A DNA stretch of 64,000 nucleotides from Rhinopithecus roxellana (lineage: Eukaryota; Chordata; Mammalia; Primates; Cercopithecidae): the NCBI RefSeq assembly GCF_007565055.1, contig NC_044561.1, positions 28,242,114 through 28,306,113 on the forward strand, given 5' to 3'. Positions within the stretch are counted from its first letter, which is position 1. Each line of letters opens with the position of its first letter. This document shows, in pieces, positions 22,678 through 34,808 of the stretch. The notes below the pieces were generated by a model. It was not told the origin of the DNA. It did no database searches and saw only the letters and a program-made list of their open reading frames with translations. The position numbers were made by a program, and so were the translations under genes.

Positions 22678-22990
22678 CAGCCGGGCACGGTGGCTCACGC
22701 CTGTAATCCCAGCACTTTGGTAGGCCGAGGCGGGTGGGTCACCTGAGGTCAGGAGTTCGAGATCAGCCCAGCCAACAGGGTGAAATCCCATTTCTACTAG
22801 AAATACAACAACACAAAAATTAGCCCGGCGTGGTGGCAGGAGCCTGTAATCCCAGCTACTCAGGAGGCTGAGGCAGGAGAATCACTTGAACCTGGGAGGC
22901 AGAGGTTGCAGTGAGCCAAGATCATGACACTGTACTCTAGCCTGGGGGACAAGAGTAAGACTCTGTCTAAAAAAAAAGAAAAAAAAAAAA
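22678..22990 (+). mobile_element. AluS
   Basis: Forward Alu from CCGGGCACGGTGGCTCACGCC to an A-rich tail broken by one G. TAGTATC occurs on both sides. Confidence 0.92.
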
Positions 22991-24033
22991 TAGTATCTAA
23001 AAGCACAACTATGAAACGACCAGCTCAAGGCCTGAAGAGCCACAAGCCACCTGCCAATTGCGTAACTGACAACGCAAGCAATCTCACACACAGGCCCTGC
23101 CTGTGCCTAGGACGGCCCAACGGCAGAAATATCTGGGCCCCCCATTGGTCCCATCTGTTGACAAAGGTTCCAAAAATCTACTTCTTGTGTGCCAGGGATT
23201 CTGTCAAGGTCTTAGGATGTCCTGATCCAATCCTCCATCTCTGTCACTGCCTCTGTGTCAGACAGTTTCCTGGGACCCAATCCTCCTCTGGGGGTGCTGC
23301 ACGGCACTGAGCTGGTGGGCACCAGAGGCCACCAGAAGAGCTCACAGCCCCACCACCCGCAACCCTGGCCCTCTGGGTGTGGGGCGGCTCCTGTCTCTCG
23401 CGTTACCCTTTTCCCTTGCATCTCCCCTCCTGGTTCCCCTTCTTTCAGCCCCAGCCTGAAACCCACCACGTAGCTGCTAAGGGTGCTCTCCAGACAAGGC
23501 CAGCTCCGCCCTTCCCCGCTGGCCCGCACGGGTTTGAGGACTTGACTTACAGCTTCAGCTCCTAGTTCTGATTTCAGATACGTTTGCCCCTCGAGGAGCC
23601 TGGAGCTGCACCACAGGCTCTGTCTGACCTCAGGGTCTCCCCACCTTCTCAACAAGCTCCTTCCCCCAAGCAGACCCCCACATACCTCAACTAACCAGAA
23701 GTTACCACCTAGACCCACGGGTGAGCTAGGAGCCGGCAGTCAGCAAATCACAGCAAATCAAGCCAGTAACCAACCAGCACTGCTTTTCTCCAAAGTGGGA
23801 GAGAAAGCAACTTAGGGGCCTCCAGGCCAGGACTCATCCTGGACAAGGTCTTACGGCTTGCACAATTAGAATCCTCTGGCAACAAACACCGAAGTGCAAA
23901 TGACAAGTCCATCCACCCTTCCCTCTTGCTCTCCATTTCACAGACACTCCCTCACTCCACTTATCAGAGCAGCAAAAGACACCCAAACATGTCACTCGAA
24001 TTCTCATTAAATTTTCACCAAAACAACGCCACC
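22991..24033. other. Unique DNA, no gene recognised
   Basis: Open frames of up to 168 codons on the minus strand (23212-23718) have no recognised domain and no convincing splice context. Confidence 0.4.
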
Positions 24034-24316
24034 CGGCCAGGTGCAGTGGCTCACACCTGTAATCTTATCCCTTTGGGAGGCTGAGGTGGGCGGATCACTT
24101 GAGGCCACCAGTTTGAGACCAGCCTGGCCAACATGGAGAAACCCCATCTCTACTAAAAATACAAAGAATTAGCCAGGCGTGGTGGTATGCACCTGTAATC
24201 CCAGCTACTCAGGAGGCTGAGGCACAGCAATCACTTAAACCCAGGAGGTAGAGGTTGCAGTGAGCTGGGATTGTGCGACTGCACTCCAGCTTGGGCAACA
24301 GAGCAAGACTGTCTCA
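24034..24316 (+). mobile_element. AluS with no A tail
   Basis: Forward Alu from GGCCAGGTGCAGTGGCTCA to GCAAGACTGTCTCAAGG. The poly-A tail is essentially lost. Confidence 0.9.
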
Positions 24317-24516
24317 AGGCCACCAATGCCAAAACCTAATGGACTAAAAAACGCAACCAGAACATGCTACCTTGTACGGTGTTCTAAAGGCAAGTTCTAC
24401 CAGCAGATAATGGGAAAAACAAAACAAAACCAAACCTACATGTCACCTAAACTTGCCCCGAGAAGGTAACTTGCAAATCAAACTGTACCTGTTTTTTTCC
24501 TAATTAAAACCATGCC

Positions 24517-24822
24517 TGAGGCCATTACAGGCTCACGCCTGTAATCCCAGCACTTTGGGAGGCTGAGACGGGCGGATCACGAGGCCAGGAGATCAAGACT
24601 ATCCTGGCTAACACGGTGAAACCCCGTCTCTACTAAAAATACAAAAAATTAGCCGTGCACGGTGGCGGGCGCCTGTGGTCCCACCTGCTCGGGAGGCTGA
24701 GGTAGGAGAATGGCGGGAACCCGGGAGGCGGAGCTTGCAGTGAGCCAAGATGGCGCCACTGCACTCCAACCTGGGCGACAGAGCGAGACTCCATGTCAAA
24801 AAATAAAATAAAATAAAATAAA
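24517..24822 (+). mobile_element. AluY with altered 5' end
   Basis: The first bases are TGAGGCCATTACAGGCTCACG instead of the usual Alu start. The tail is AATAAAATAAAATAAAATAA. Perfect 12 bp TSD TAAAACCATGCC at 24505-24516 and 24823-24834 shows that the odd 5' end is part of the inserted copy. Confidence 0.93.
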
Positions 24823-24834
24823 TAAAACCATGCC

Positions 24835-25447
24835 AGAAAATCCCCTGAAACTTGAGCAAGAGAGACAGAAGGAGAGGGAACTACCACCCAATGAAGTTTC
24901 TCTGGATCTAAAGAAGATTCCAACTCACCACATCATCTCGTCCCCATACGCCTTTGGGGGCTTCATAGCATTTTCTCCTTGGGGAAATCTTACCTCCTAA
25001 ATGTCAAACTTAAACAAACCCTCTTTAAAACAGCCTTGCTCAGCAGCATGCCTCCTGCCAGGAGGGACACAGGGCACTGAGCAGGAGCTGGTCTGTATGC
25101 CACCTCCAGGGCCCACACTTGGCACCTGCAAGGCTCCAGCAGCCAAGGAAACTTCTCACTCCTGCTGAGCCACTTTACAACCCTCCACGTCAAGGGACCC
25201 AAAGGTCTGGCTGCAGATTCCCAGGGGAGGGCAGGACTTATTGAAAGCAGGCGTGGAGACCTGGCTTAACCAGTCGAGCAGGTTGATGGATGGATGGACG
25301 CTGAGAAGGGTGGCTCCCGATTCCACCTGGAGGCAGCAGCTGAGCCAGCCCTGCAGCCATCCAAGCTCCGCAAAGGAGTGGAGGTCTCAGTGACAGGTGG
25401 AAAAAAGGCCCCAAGAGGACAAAAGAATGCTGCTTTTAAAGCCTAAT
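24835..25447. other. Unique DNA, no gene recognised
   Basis: No repeat recognised. A weak minus-strand acceptor/donor pair near 24992-25060 is not convincing. Confidence 0.4.
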
Positions 25448-26081
25448 CTCGGTGGGGCATGGTGGCTCACACCTGTAATCCCAGCACTTTGGGAAACTGA
25501 GGCCAGTGGATTACCTGAGGTCAGGAATTCAAGACCAGCTTGGCCAACATGGTGAAATCCCATCTGTACTAAAAATACAAAAATTAACTGGGGGCCGGGC
25601 GCAGTGGCTCAAGCCTGTAATCCCAGCACTTTGGGAGGCCGAGACGGGTGGATCACGAGGTCAGGAGATCGAGACCATCCTGGCTAACACGGTGAAACCC
25701 CATCTCTACTAAAAATACAAAAAACTAGCCGGGCGAGGTGGCGGGCGCCTGTAGTCCCAGCTACTCTGGAGGCTGAGGCCGGAGAATGGCATAAACCCGG
25801 GAGGCGGAGCTTGCAGTGAGCTGAGATCTGGCCACTGCACTCCAGCCCGGGCGACAGAGCAAGACTCCGTCTCAAAAAAACAACAACAACAAAAAAATTA
25901 ACTGGGTGTGGTGGCATGCGCCTGTAGTCCCACGTACTCAGGAGGCTGAGGCAGGAGAATCATTTGAACTCGGGGGTGGAGACTGCAGTGAGCTGAGATT
26001 GTGAGATCGCGCCACTGCACTCCAGCCTGGGCAACAGAGCACATGAGACTTCGTCTCAAAAAAAGAAAAAAAGAAAAAAAA
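25448..26081 (+). mobile_element. AluS, split by a younger AluY
   Basis: The first part begins GGTGGGGCATGGTGGCTCACA. It resumes at 25906 (GTGTGGTGGCATGCG) and ends with an A-rich tail AAAAAAAGAAAAAAAGAAA. Confidence 0.92.
25592..25892 (+). mobile_element. Young AluY, Old World monkey type, nested
   Basis: Starts GGCCGGGCGCAGTGGCTCAAG, with CTGAGATCTGGCCACTGC in the right arm. TSD AAAAATTAACTGG at 25579-25591 and 25893-25905. Tail AAAAAAACAACAACAAC. Confidence 0.95.
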
Positions 26082-26734
26082 GGCTAATCTCTAAATTCCA
26101 AAAGGAAACATGATTCTATCAACTGGTTCAGCTGAGAAGAGAAAGACCACTCCAGCCCCTGCCAAGCACTCAACCACCCAGGAGGCACCGGCACCCACCC
26201 ACAGAGGGTTGGTGACAAAGACTTCGGGCCTGTGGCCAGATGGCCCTGGAGTCCCTGCAGGACCCTGCAGAAAGGGCCGCCGGTGACATCTGTCATCCTG
26301 GCCACACTTATGTCTGTGGAAACTGATGGCTATCAGCCTCATAAATGTGATTTCACCAGGTGAGACTCCAGCCCCGGAAGGCACAAGCCAGCAGCCAGAG
26401 TCCCTATCCACGGGAAGCAGGGGGCTGGGCCCAGCTAGTCCTTGTCCTCATGGTCAATCCAGGCAGCAGAGAAACTGCGCCAGGCAGCCCTCTGACCTCC
26501 CATCACGGTGCTGATCCAGAACAATGCACAATGATTCCAACAATGTGTCCACAGAGTGAATTATGAGAAAGTGAACCCATCCTAATACACTGAAGCAACA
26601 CTTCCAGCACAGAGAGCGTCCAGGGTCTGGCTGCCCGTCCCACCAGGATAGCAGATTCTTTCTCATCCTCTGCAAGCCCCTCGGCCAGCACCCACTCCTC
26701 AGCCTCCCTGGGTGAACTAGGAAGGTGGCCAGGG

Positions 26735-26835
26735 TACAGAAACAGCATTGGGTGTTAAGGCCAGGGACCTGGAGGACCTCGCTTAGTGGCTGGCTCTGAG
26801 ACCTGGACAAGTCACGTAGCACCCTGGTACCTGTC
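26735..26835 (+). mobile_element. MIR fragment
   Basis: GGTGTTAAGGCCAGGGACCT ... GGCTCTGAGACCTGGACAAG ... TCACGTAGCACC follows the MIR core consensus on plus with heavy mutation. Confidence 0.5.
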
Positions 26836-26849
26836 AGACGGGGTGCCCA

Positions 26850-26966
26850 CCTGCCCGTGCCATCACCTGCCCATGCCATCACCTGCCCGTGCCATCACCT
26901 GCCCATGCCATCACCTGCCCGTGCCATCACCTGCCCGTGCCATCACCTGCCCGTGCCATCACCCGC
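26850..26966. repeat. 16 bp minisatellite, ~7 copies
   Basis: Unit CCATCACCTGCCCGTG, with CCCATG variants in alternate early copies. It begins directly at the 3' end of a MIR remnant. Confidence 0.93.
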
Positions 26967-27559
26967 CTGTGTGACCTGAGCTTATGATTCTCTGGGTGTT
27001 TGAATCTTGGCCTCCTGACCGGCTGCAGGGGTCCCTGCGATGATTTGGTGGGGCAACTGGAAAGGGCTGTTCTGGTGGCTGTGGGGGGCGGGGTCAGGTG
27101 CTCAGACGGTTCAGGGCAGGAAGAGGGGACTCCCATGGGTGTGCCCAAAGCCAACCTCACCTAGGGCTGAGCTGCCTTGAGGGGAGCCTGTTTTTCTCTC
27201 AAAACGCGTAATCCTCTCACCTCTGCACCCCCGTGTCCCTACTAACCACCAGGCCCAGAACATCAGGGCACCACCTCCCCTTTCCAGACACAGGGCCAGG
27301 CCTATGGGCTGCAGGATGAGAGTCCTTTGGGTGGGGGACCTTTGTGGCATTACAGGGAGATTCACAACCCAGGAAAATAAAGTTGGAAGAGGCACTATGT
27401 CCAGGGGCAGCCAAGTTAAACAACAGTCCCGGCAGCCCATCTCCCCCACGTCCCCACCTGGATTGTTTCAGAACCCTGTGGCGTGGACACCTGCTGTGTC
27501 GCATGGTCTCTATCTGTAGTTAGCTCCCACACCCGCCCTGGGATTGAAAACGTGCCCCT

Positions 27560-27859
27560 GGCTGGGCATGGTGGCTCACGCCTGTAATCCCAGAACTCTG
27601 GGAGGCCAAGGAGGGCAGATCACGGGGTCAGGAGACCGAGACCATCCTGGCTAACACGGTGAAACCCCATCTCTACTAAAAATACAAAAAATTAGCCAGG
27701 CGTGGTGGCGGGCGCCTGTAGTCTCAGCTACTCAGGAAGCTGAGGCAGGAGAATGGCGTGAACCCATGAGGCGGAGCTTGCAGTGAGCTGAGATGGCACC
27801 ACTGCATTCCAGCCTGGGTGACAGAGCGAGACTCCGTCTCAAAAAAAAAAAAAAAGAAA
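27560..27859 (+). mobile_element. AluY
   Basis: Forward Alu with perfect 14 bp TSD GAAAACGTGCCCCT at 27546-27559 and 27860-27873. Tail of A with G interruptions. Confidence 0.95.
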
Positions 27860-27873
27860 GAAAACGTGCCCCT

Positions 27874-28934
27874 CTTGGGCACCTGCCACTGACTTCACTT
27901 CCCCACCCTGCGTCTCCAGGGGAAGGGCACATTCTCCCCCGGACCACATGTGGGGCTGGGGTGCAGACCCAACTTCCCTACTGCTTTGCCTCGAGGCCAG
28001 ACCACACAGTCCGTAGGAGTCAGGCACGGCAGGTACCTTGGTGACGGAGCACTGCACTCAGAGCAGCAGAAACAAATCTGGTGCAGTCAGAAGGCCCAGG
28101 TCCCGATGCACTGGTTACCAGCAGCAGACACAGGCATGGCAAACCACAGACAGCAAAAGAGTGCTGGCTGGGCCGGAGCCACTCCAAAGCGCTTCAGAAC
28201 ATGTGGGGCGCCCTTCCCGACTCCCGGCCCCAGCTCGCCATGCTGCCCCCTCCCCACTGGGCTTGCAGGGCACCAACCCTCCCCTCCCTCCTAGGAGATG
28301 CCAACTCGCCCGGGACCAGGACAGCCCCAGCCTCCATCTCCAGTCCGGCCCCCCTAGCTCCCCAGGGCAGGACAGATGCCAGGGCCAACTGTCCTGAAAC
28401 CAAGCTCCGCTTTACCCCTGGACATCTCTGTACCCAAAGCCTCCTGAAACACCTGCCCCCCCACGACCAGAGGTCCCTCACCACCCACACAGGCAATGCT
28501 CCTTCCTCTACCAAGGGCCCCCCAGAAGGCCAGAAGCCTCCCCCTACCCCAGCCCTCCTCTGGCCGCTGCCCCCGCCACTGCACAAATGCCAAGGATCCC
28601 TGAGCACACCTGGCCCTTCACACCCGTGTGCTTGCATTCCTGCCCTGGCATAGAATGCTCTTTATCATCACCCACCCCAACCCCCCACCCGCCCACTTCC
28701 ACCTTTCCTTCCACAAAAACAGGGGCAGGGAGGAAGGGCCTGCCAGGCAGGTATGGCCTGTGGGCAGAGCTACGGCAGGTGACAGTGTGGACTCAGGCAG
28801 GGAAGGGAGCGCACAGGACACACAGAGCTGGGGCAGGAGCCGGGCCTGGGGCAGCTGGGGAGGGGCTGGTGGGATGCTGGGTATCAAGGCTGGCTCTGCT
28901 TGATGGTTATCCCAGAGGTTCCCACTACCTTATT
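27874..28934. other. Unique GC-rich DNA, no gene recognised
   Basis: Proline-rich open frames on plus (28081-28653) and their mirror on minus reflect C-rich composition. No domain or splice evidence. Confidence 0.4.
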
Positions 28935-28950
28935 AAAAATAATGAAAATA

Positions 28951-29249
28951 TGGCCGGGTGAGGTGGCTCACGCTTGTAATCCCAGAACTTTGGGAGGCCG
29001 AGGCGGGCGGATCACCTGAGGTCAGGAGTTCAAGACCAGTCTGGCCAACATGGTGAAACCCCGTCTCTACTAAAAAAAAATACAAAAATTAGCCCAGCGT
29101 GGAGATGCACACCTGTAATCCTAGCTACTCGGGAGGCTGAAGCAGGAGAATCACTTGAACCCAGGAGGCAGAGGCTGCAGTAAGCTGAGATCCCACCACT
29201 GCACTCCAGCCTGGATGACTGAGCGAGACTCCATCTTAAAATAATAAAT
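28951..29249 (+). mobile_element. AluS
   Basis: Forward Alu with 16 bp TSD AAAAATAATGAAAATA at 28935-28950 and 29250-29265. Confidence 0.95.
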
Positions 29250-29265
29250 AAAAATAATGAAAATA

Positions 29266-30470
29266 GACAAGAGAGGCGGATGCACAGACCCCCAACAGCA
29301 GCACAGACCCCAGGCCAAGGACGCATCCCATTCTATGCCCCGGAAGCCCAAATGATGACAAGGGGAAGAGGACTTGGCCCACAAGGCTCCTCCCTTAGAA
29401 GGCTGCCCCAACACTGAACGTCACTATGGGAAGGACACTGAACGTAGCGCTGGCCCACCCCTGCCCGCCCGCCAGGGGACTGCTGGTAGGCCCTGCGGCA
29501 GGAGTTGGGGGGTCCCACCTGCCCTCCCTGTGCGGCAGGCCCAGTGGAGAAGAGGCACTCAGAGACCACCTGCCAAATGGTCAAGAACAACGTCCCTTTC
29601 CCTGTCCAGCTGCAGAAACTGGGATGTCTCTCAGAGAGACTGCCTGCAACAAGGGCCACCCGCAAGGAATCTTCTGCTTAACGCGAGGCTCTGGGGAGAA
29701 GGAACCAGGCAGGGGAGAATCCCGTGATGGTTCATCAGGCCTCAAAATCAGAACTTACGACTTTTTAAACGTTTCAGAACGACTTACCTTTCTGCTACTG
29801 GTAAAGGGGAAAGGTCTGCAAATCAAATAACAGTAAACAAGGATTCGATGTTACTTAAGCAAACACGTTATTCTCAAGTATTTGAGAATGGTGTGGATAA
29901 AACCAATTCCTTTTATGTTTTTGTTCAAATGCTTTCTTTTTTGAAAGCCTGCATGGAGAGTTCTAATTTAGGTTATGTTGGTGAACAAAAATAATCACAA
30001 TGTGGGGTTTGTATCTTCTAATTATACAGAATTTAGGACAAAATATTCATGTAAGTGATTCTGGAATACTTTATAAATAGGTCATATAGGCTCTTTTCAT
30101 TGCCAAAATTCTTGAAACTCAGTGCAGCAGAGTCATTGTCTCCATGTGGAACTGAAAGCAAGGCAGGCAGCCAGCAGCCCCTCCACGATGCCGGCCACAA
30201 ATCAGCCGACACCGGGGTTTTTAAAGCCCCTTGCGGAGCTGGTCACCACACAGGTGGGCCACAGAGTTCCGAGACTCTCGGGAGAGAAATCCTGCTTCTG
30301 CAGGCACAGAGGATGTGGTTCCTCCCTGATGCAGTCGGAACAGTGAAAACATTCAGGAGAGAAACTGAATCAAGCCCCTCCCAGCTGCGAATGACTGAGT
30401 TCACCACACAGCCACAGCAGGGCTTCCTCACCTTCCTCACCATGACTCAGTGCGAACAACTCACTTCATT
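29266..30470. other. Unique DNA including an AT-rich block
   Basis: 29750-30120 is notably AT-rich and free of any recognised repeat, in contrast to the GC-rich, Alu-rich surround. It holds a possible minus-strand microexon at 29788-29815 (see findings). A conserved non-coding element is another possibility. Confidence 0.4.
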
Positions 30471-30471
30471 C

Positions 30472-30612
30472 TTTCTTTTTTTTTTTTTTTCGAAACAGGG
30501 TCTCCTCCCTCTGTTTTCCCAGGCTGGCTCCAAACGCCTGGGCTCCATGGATCCTTCCTCCTTAGCCTCACAAGAAGCTGGGACCACAGGCACGCGCCAC
30601 TGCACCCAGCTC
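30472..30612 (-). mobile_element. Alu monomer remnant
   Basis: Single reverse arm: poly-T, then CGAAACAGGGTCTCC, ending GCCACTGCACCCAGCT. Diverged and old (FRAM/FLAM type). Confidence 0.7.
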
Positions 30613-31063
30613 TGCTGTTTTTAATCATACAATTAAGTAGTCAATTATTTAAAAATACACACTTGCGCAACTTAAAAGAACCACACTTATTTGTCAATTA
30701 AGTCAGCTGGGCTGGTGGCAGTGGCAGTGGGCCTCATTCCCTGGGGCACTCTGGGGGTGTAACCCTATGGGGACTGTGCCCCATCTGTGGCATGACCTAA
30801 CCCGAGCCCCGGTGGCCCTGCTGAGCTGGGCCTCAGGATGGGGTCTCAACTCCGGTGACATCAACCAACTCTCCTGGAACGTGCCGTGATGCCCTTGACA
30901 AGTGTGGGGACCTGGGGGTGAGAGGGAGGGCCTTGCTGCATACAGCTTGCAGGCACAGGAGGGGACACACCAGTCCTGGGCTAGGCCCCAACGTCCCATT
31001 GATGCCATGGATGCTTTCTGACTGTCCCTGGGCACGGCTGGGCACAGCTAACTGAGGGGTGCG
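30613..31063. other. Unique DNA, no gene recognised
   Basis: No repeat or exon recognised. Confidence 0.4.
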
Positions 31064-31079
31064 GGGGGTAGCCTTTCTG

Positions 31080-31384
31080 GGCTTTTTTTTTTTTTTTTTT
31101 TTTGAGACAGAGTCTTGCTCTATCACCCAGGCTGGAGTGCAGTGGCTTAATCTCAGCTCACTGCAACCTCCACCCCCCGAGTTCAAGCGATTCTCGTGCC
31201 TCAACCTCCGGAGTAGCTGGGATTACCGGTGCCCGCCACCACGCCCGGCTAATTTTTATTTTCATTAGAGATGAGGTTTTGCCATGTTGGCCAGGCTGGT
31301 CTCCAACTCCTGACCTCAGGTGATCCACCTGCCTCGGCCTCCCAAAGTGCTGGGATTCCAGGCGTGAGCCACTGCACCCGGCCC
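31080..31384 (-). mobile_element. AluS
   Basis: Reverse Alu. TSD GGGGGTAGCCTTTCTG (31064-31079) and GGGGGTGGCCTTTCTG (31385-31400), one mismatch. Confidence 0.93.
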
Positions 31385-31534
31385 GGGGGTGGCCTTTCTG
31401 AGGGGTGCAACCTAGGACTTCAGCAATGTCTGTTGGCCTCTGCCTCACAGAGCTTCAGTAAATTAGTCCAAATGAATTCGGTAAATCTGTCCAAACCAAC
31501 AAACCCCAATTTTCTGATGCAGCCGTAATGTAAC

Positions 31535-31823
31535 TTTTTTGAGACAAGGTCTCACTCTGTCACCCAGGCTGGAGTGCAGGGGTGATCACAGCTCACTGTA
31601 GCCTCAATCTCCCAGGCTCAAGCGATCCTCCCACCTCAGCCTCCCAAGGAGCTGGGACTACGACATGCACCACCACACCCAGCTAATGTTTTTTATTTTT
31701 AGTAGAGATGGAGTCTCACTATGTTGCCCAGGCTGCTCTCAAACTCCTGAGCTCACGCAGTCCTCCCCCACTCAGCCTCCCAAAGTGCTGGGATTACAGG
31801 CATGAGCCTCACTGCACCCAGCC
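31535..31823 (-). mobile_element. AluJ
   Basis: Reverse old Alu, TTTTTTGAGACAAGGTCTCAC to GAGCCTCACTGCACCCAGCC, with diverged arms. Confidence 0.88.
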
Positions 31824-31965
31824 CTGTTAATTTCTGTTAAGTCCCTGATGAGAGAATTTAAGATAAAGAGAGATTTCACTATCACACACTGGACCCCGTG
31901 GCTGAGAGGGGAGCGGTTTCCCACCTTAGGCCATTCCAGGGCTCTTGCCTTCTCTGGCTGTTTTT

Positions 31966-32279
31966 CGGGGTGTGTTTTTTTTTCTTTCTTTTTTTTCTTT
32001 TGAGACAGAGTCTCGCTCTATCACCCAGGCTGCAGTTGGGTGGTGCCATCTTGGCTTACTGCAATCTCCGCCTCCCAGGTTCGTGCGATTCTCGACCCAC
32101 AGCCTCCTGAGTAGCTGGGATGACAGCTGCCACCACCATGCTGCTAATTTTTGTATTTTTAGTAGAAACGGGGTTTCACCATGTTGGCCAGGCTGGTCTC
32201 GAACTCCTGACCACAGACAATCCACCTGCCTTGGCCTCCCAAAGTGTTGGGATTACAGGTGTGAGCCAGCACGCCTGGC
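31966..32279 (-). mobile_element. AluS
   Basis: Reverse Alu with an impure T-run. TSD CTCTGGCTGTTTTT at 31952-31965 and 32280-32293. Confidence 0.94.
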
Positions 32280-34808
32280 CTCTGGCTGTTTTTAAAAACT
32301 AGTAATGTCCATCATCCTTAGCTGTCCTCAGACAACACTGTGGACTCTCCCCCAGTCTCTCTGAGCTCCTCCTCCTCTCACCCATCACGCCCTGGTGGGA
32401 CCTCTGCTGCTCTCTCCCTCCCCTGTTGACACTCACCTGGGCCCAGCCCAGGTTTCTCCCCTCCCATTCCCCTCCACCAGGCCACCAAACCAGGCCAGTC
32501 ACGAGCAACCGGCAGACACTAGCTGACCGAGCGTCCACAGCAGCAGCCCAGGCCTGGTCACACACACAGCGGCCCAGGTCACCTCCTCCCTGGGACAGAG
32601 CTCCTGGCCAACCCCACCCTCGGGGTTAGTGGAATGCTCACCCATCCCCGGCACCTTCTCAGCTTTCTACCAAGGATCGGCTGGAGGAAGGGCACCGGGA
32701 GAGGTACCCAGCACTCCTGAACCCCAGCCACCAGCCATCTTCCCCCAGCTTCCCAATCAAAACCTCCCACCAAGAGGAGTCAGGCCGAGGGCCATCCATG
32801 TGGCCCCAGAGCTGTCACGGCCAACTCCCAGCTCGGCCCCTCTGGATGCAGGAGGCATGCAGGGCACAGGGCTGTCCAGGCAGCCCAGCAGCTGGTGTAG
32901 ATGTGGGGGCAGGGCTCTGGACCCCGCAAGGCCAAGGCTTTCCTGACTGTCAGGGCTCTGCTCACCCGGGCCAACAGTGGGCAGGAATCATCCAGACTCA
33001 GGGATCCCAACCAGGCCAGGACCCATCCTCTAAGGCTATCGTAGGAGTTACAGGAGACGACAGGTCCTCCCCACCAACACACGCCGCAGGAACTAGGCAG
33101 CAAGGAGGGCCAGGTGGGGAGCTGGCTGAAGGGGTAGGGAGAAAGCTGCAGAAAGGGTGTTGACAGGAGGCCTCTCTGAGGGGCTGAGGGAGGGGAGGCA
33201 GGCAGGCTGCTACAGAGCAGGGCGGGGGCCGGGGCCAAGGTCCAGGCAGCACAGCAGGCCTAAGGGTGCACACAAAGCAGGTGGGTCACTTAGAAACCTC
33301 AGGAGTGGGCTGGGCCGGAAGAGTTAAGGATCCACCCCATGAGGCAGATGAGTGATCTTCTAAAATACTTAAATGAAGCAAACAGAGTGAGACTGGGGGT
33401 AGCCACAGGGCATGGGCCCTGCAGGCAGAGCTGGGAACTCGCAGACACCCGCTTACTCATCTGCAGAGCAGGGGCAGCATCGGCCCTTCCAGGGTCACTG
33501 CAGGGGTGGCAGCCACCCCCCACATCCCCTGGCCCCAGCAGGTCTTCAGATAATAGGGCCACCCACTCACCTTCTCCCTGGGCAGCCCTCCCCAACCCCA
33601 CAGACAGCCCAGCCCCACACTGGGCCATCTGCCCTTGGGCCACTGAGGCGCAGCCCTCACACCCAGCACTCCCCCGTATCAGAGCTGCCCCGACGACACC
33701 CAGGACTCCCCCCAGGATCCAGAGCTCCCTCTTTAACAAGGCTCCAAGGCTTTTGGGAAGGCAGCAGCAACCGGAGGGACAAGGACACTGGGCCAGGGTC
33801 TCCCAACTCCGAAAAGGTCCTCCCTGGAGCACCAGCAGGCTGGGGAGTGTCGCCCACCCAGGTCCCCCCGCCGCCCCTGCTTCTCCCATCGGTACTGACG
33901 GAGAACCTGCTGCGTACCCAGCCCTCTGCCCAGTGCCACAGTGACGAGCTGTGGTTGCACTGCCAGGGGCCAGCACTTTACACAGGACCTCTCAAATGTT
34001 TACAAGAACTTTGCTATCACCAACCTTACCGTGGGAGGGGGTGGGGGGACGCTGGCAGAGGCCGGGTCACCAGCCCCAGGCCCCACAGCTATGACAGGAC
34101 CTGGGAAGAAAGGCTTCGGCTCCAGCCCAGCCTGGGCCACATCCAGGCTCTTCCCAGCCCGGACTGATGCCAGTGTCACATGCCCTCCCGAGACCTGCGT
34201 CAGGAGAGCCTGAAGACCCCGGGGATGGAGAGGCGAGGCTGGGGCTCCTGGATCAGGCCAGGGAAGGAGGACGGAGGAAAGGGTGGGCACCCCTCAGCTC
34301 CAGGAACACTGGTCACCCCTGCCCCCCAACCAGGAACATCTTCAGATCGCTCATGCTCCAAAGGCAGCTGATGGCTAAGACTGTGAGGGACCGGGGTGGG
34401 GCCTTTTGAAAGCTTAGAAGGTGGCTGGCCAGAGGCCACAGCTCCCCTTTTGCCCTCTAGAGTGGTTTGACCCACTTCGCAGATCCCAATACGAACGGCA
34501 CTCACCCGGGGCGGGTGCTCCAACAAGCCAGCCGGGTCTGCCCCGCATCCGCAGAGCTCAGCAGGCCTGCCACCTCCCTGTCCTTGCTGTGGCGCTGCCT
34601 GGAGGGACGTAAGAGGGACAGGCAGACAGGGACGGAGTTGTGCTGACCTCAGCTCTGCCCCTGCTGCCCTACCGGCTCCTCAGCCATTGGGTTGTGGGGG
34701 ACACTGGGCAGTCACCAGGGTTACTTGGCTTCTCCCACGCTCCTAGAGTCTGACAGCAGATGGGGTGGCTGGGGGTAAGCCCCCAGGGCCCTCCCAGCCT
34801 GAGTCACA

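Larger units (their letters stand above)
26082..27545. other. Unique DNA with MIR and minisatellite
   Basis: Apart from the MIR (26735-26835) and the 16 bp repeat (26850-26966), no gene or transposon is recognised. Confidence 0.4.

Noticed and set aside
28081..28653. 190-codon proline-rich open frame
   Set aside because: Composition-driven; no splice sites or similarity that I recognise.
33412..34167. 251-codon plus-strand open frame
   Set aside because: No recognisable domain, C-rich composition, and mirror frames on minus of similar length.
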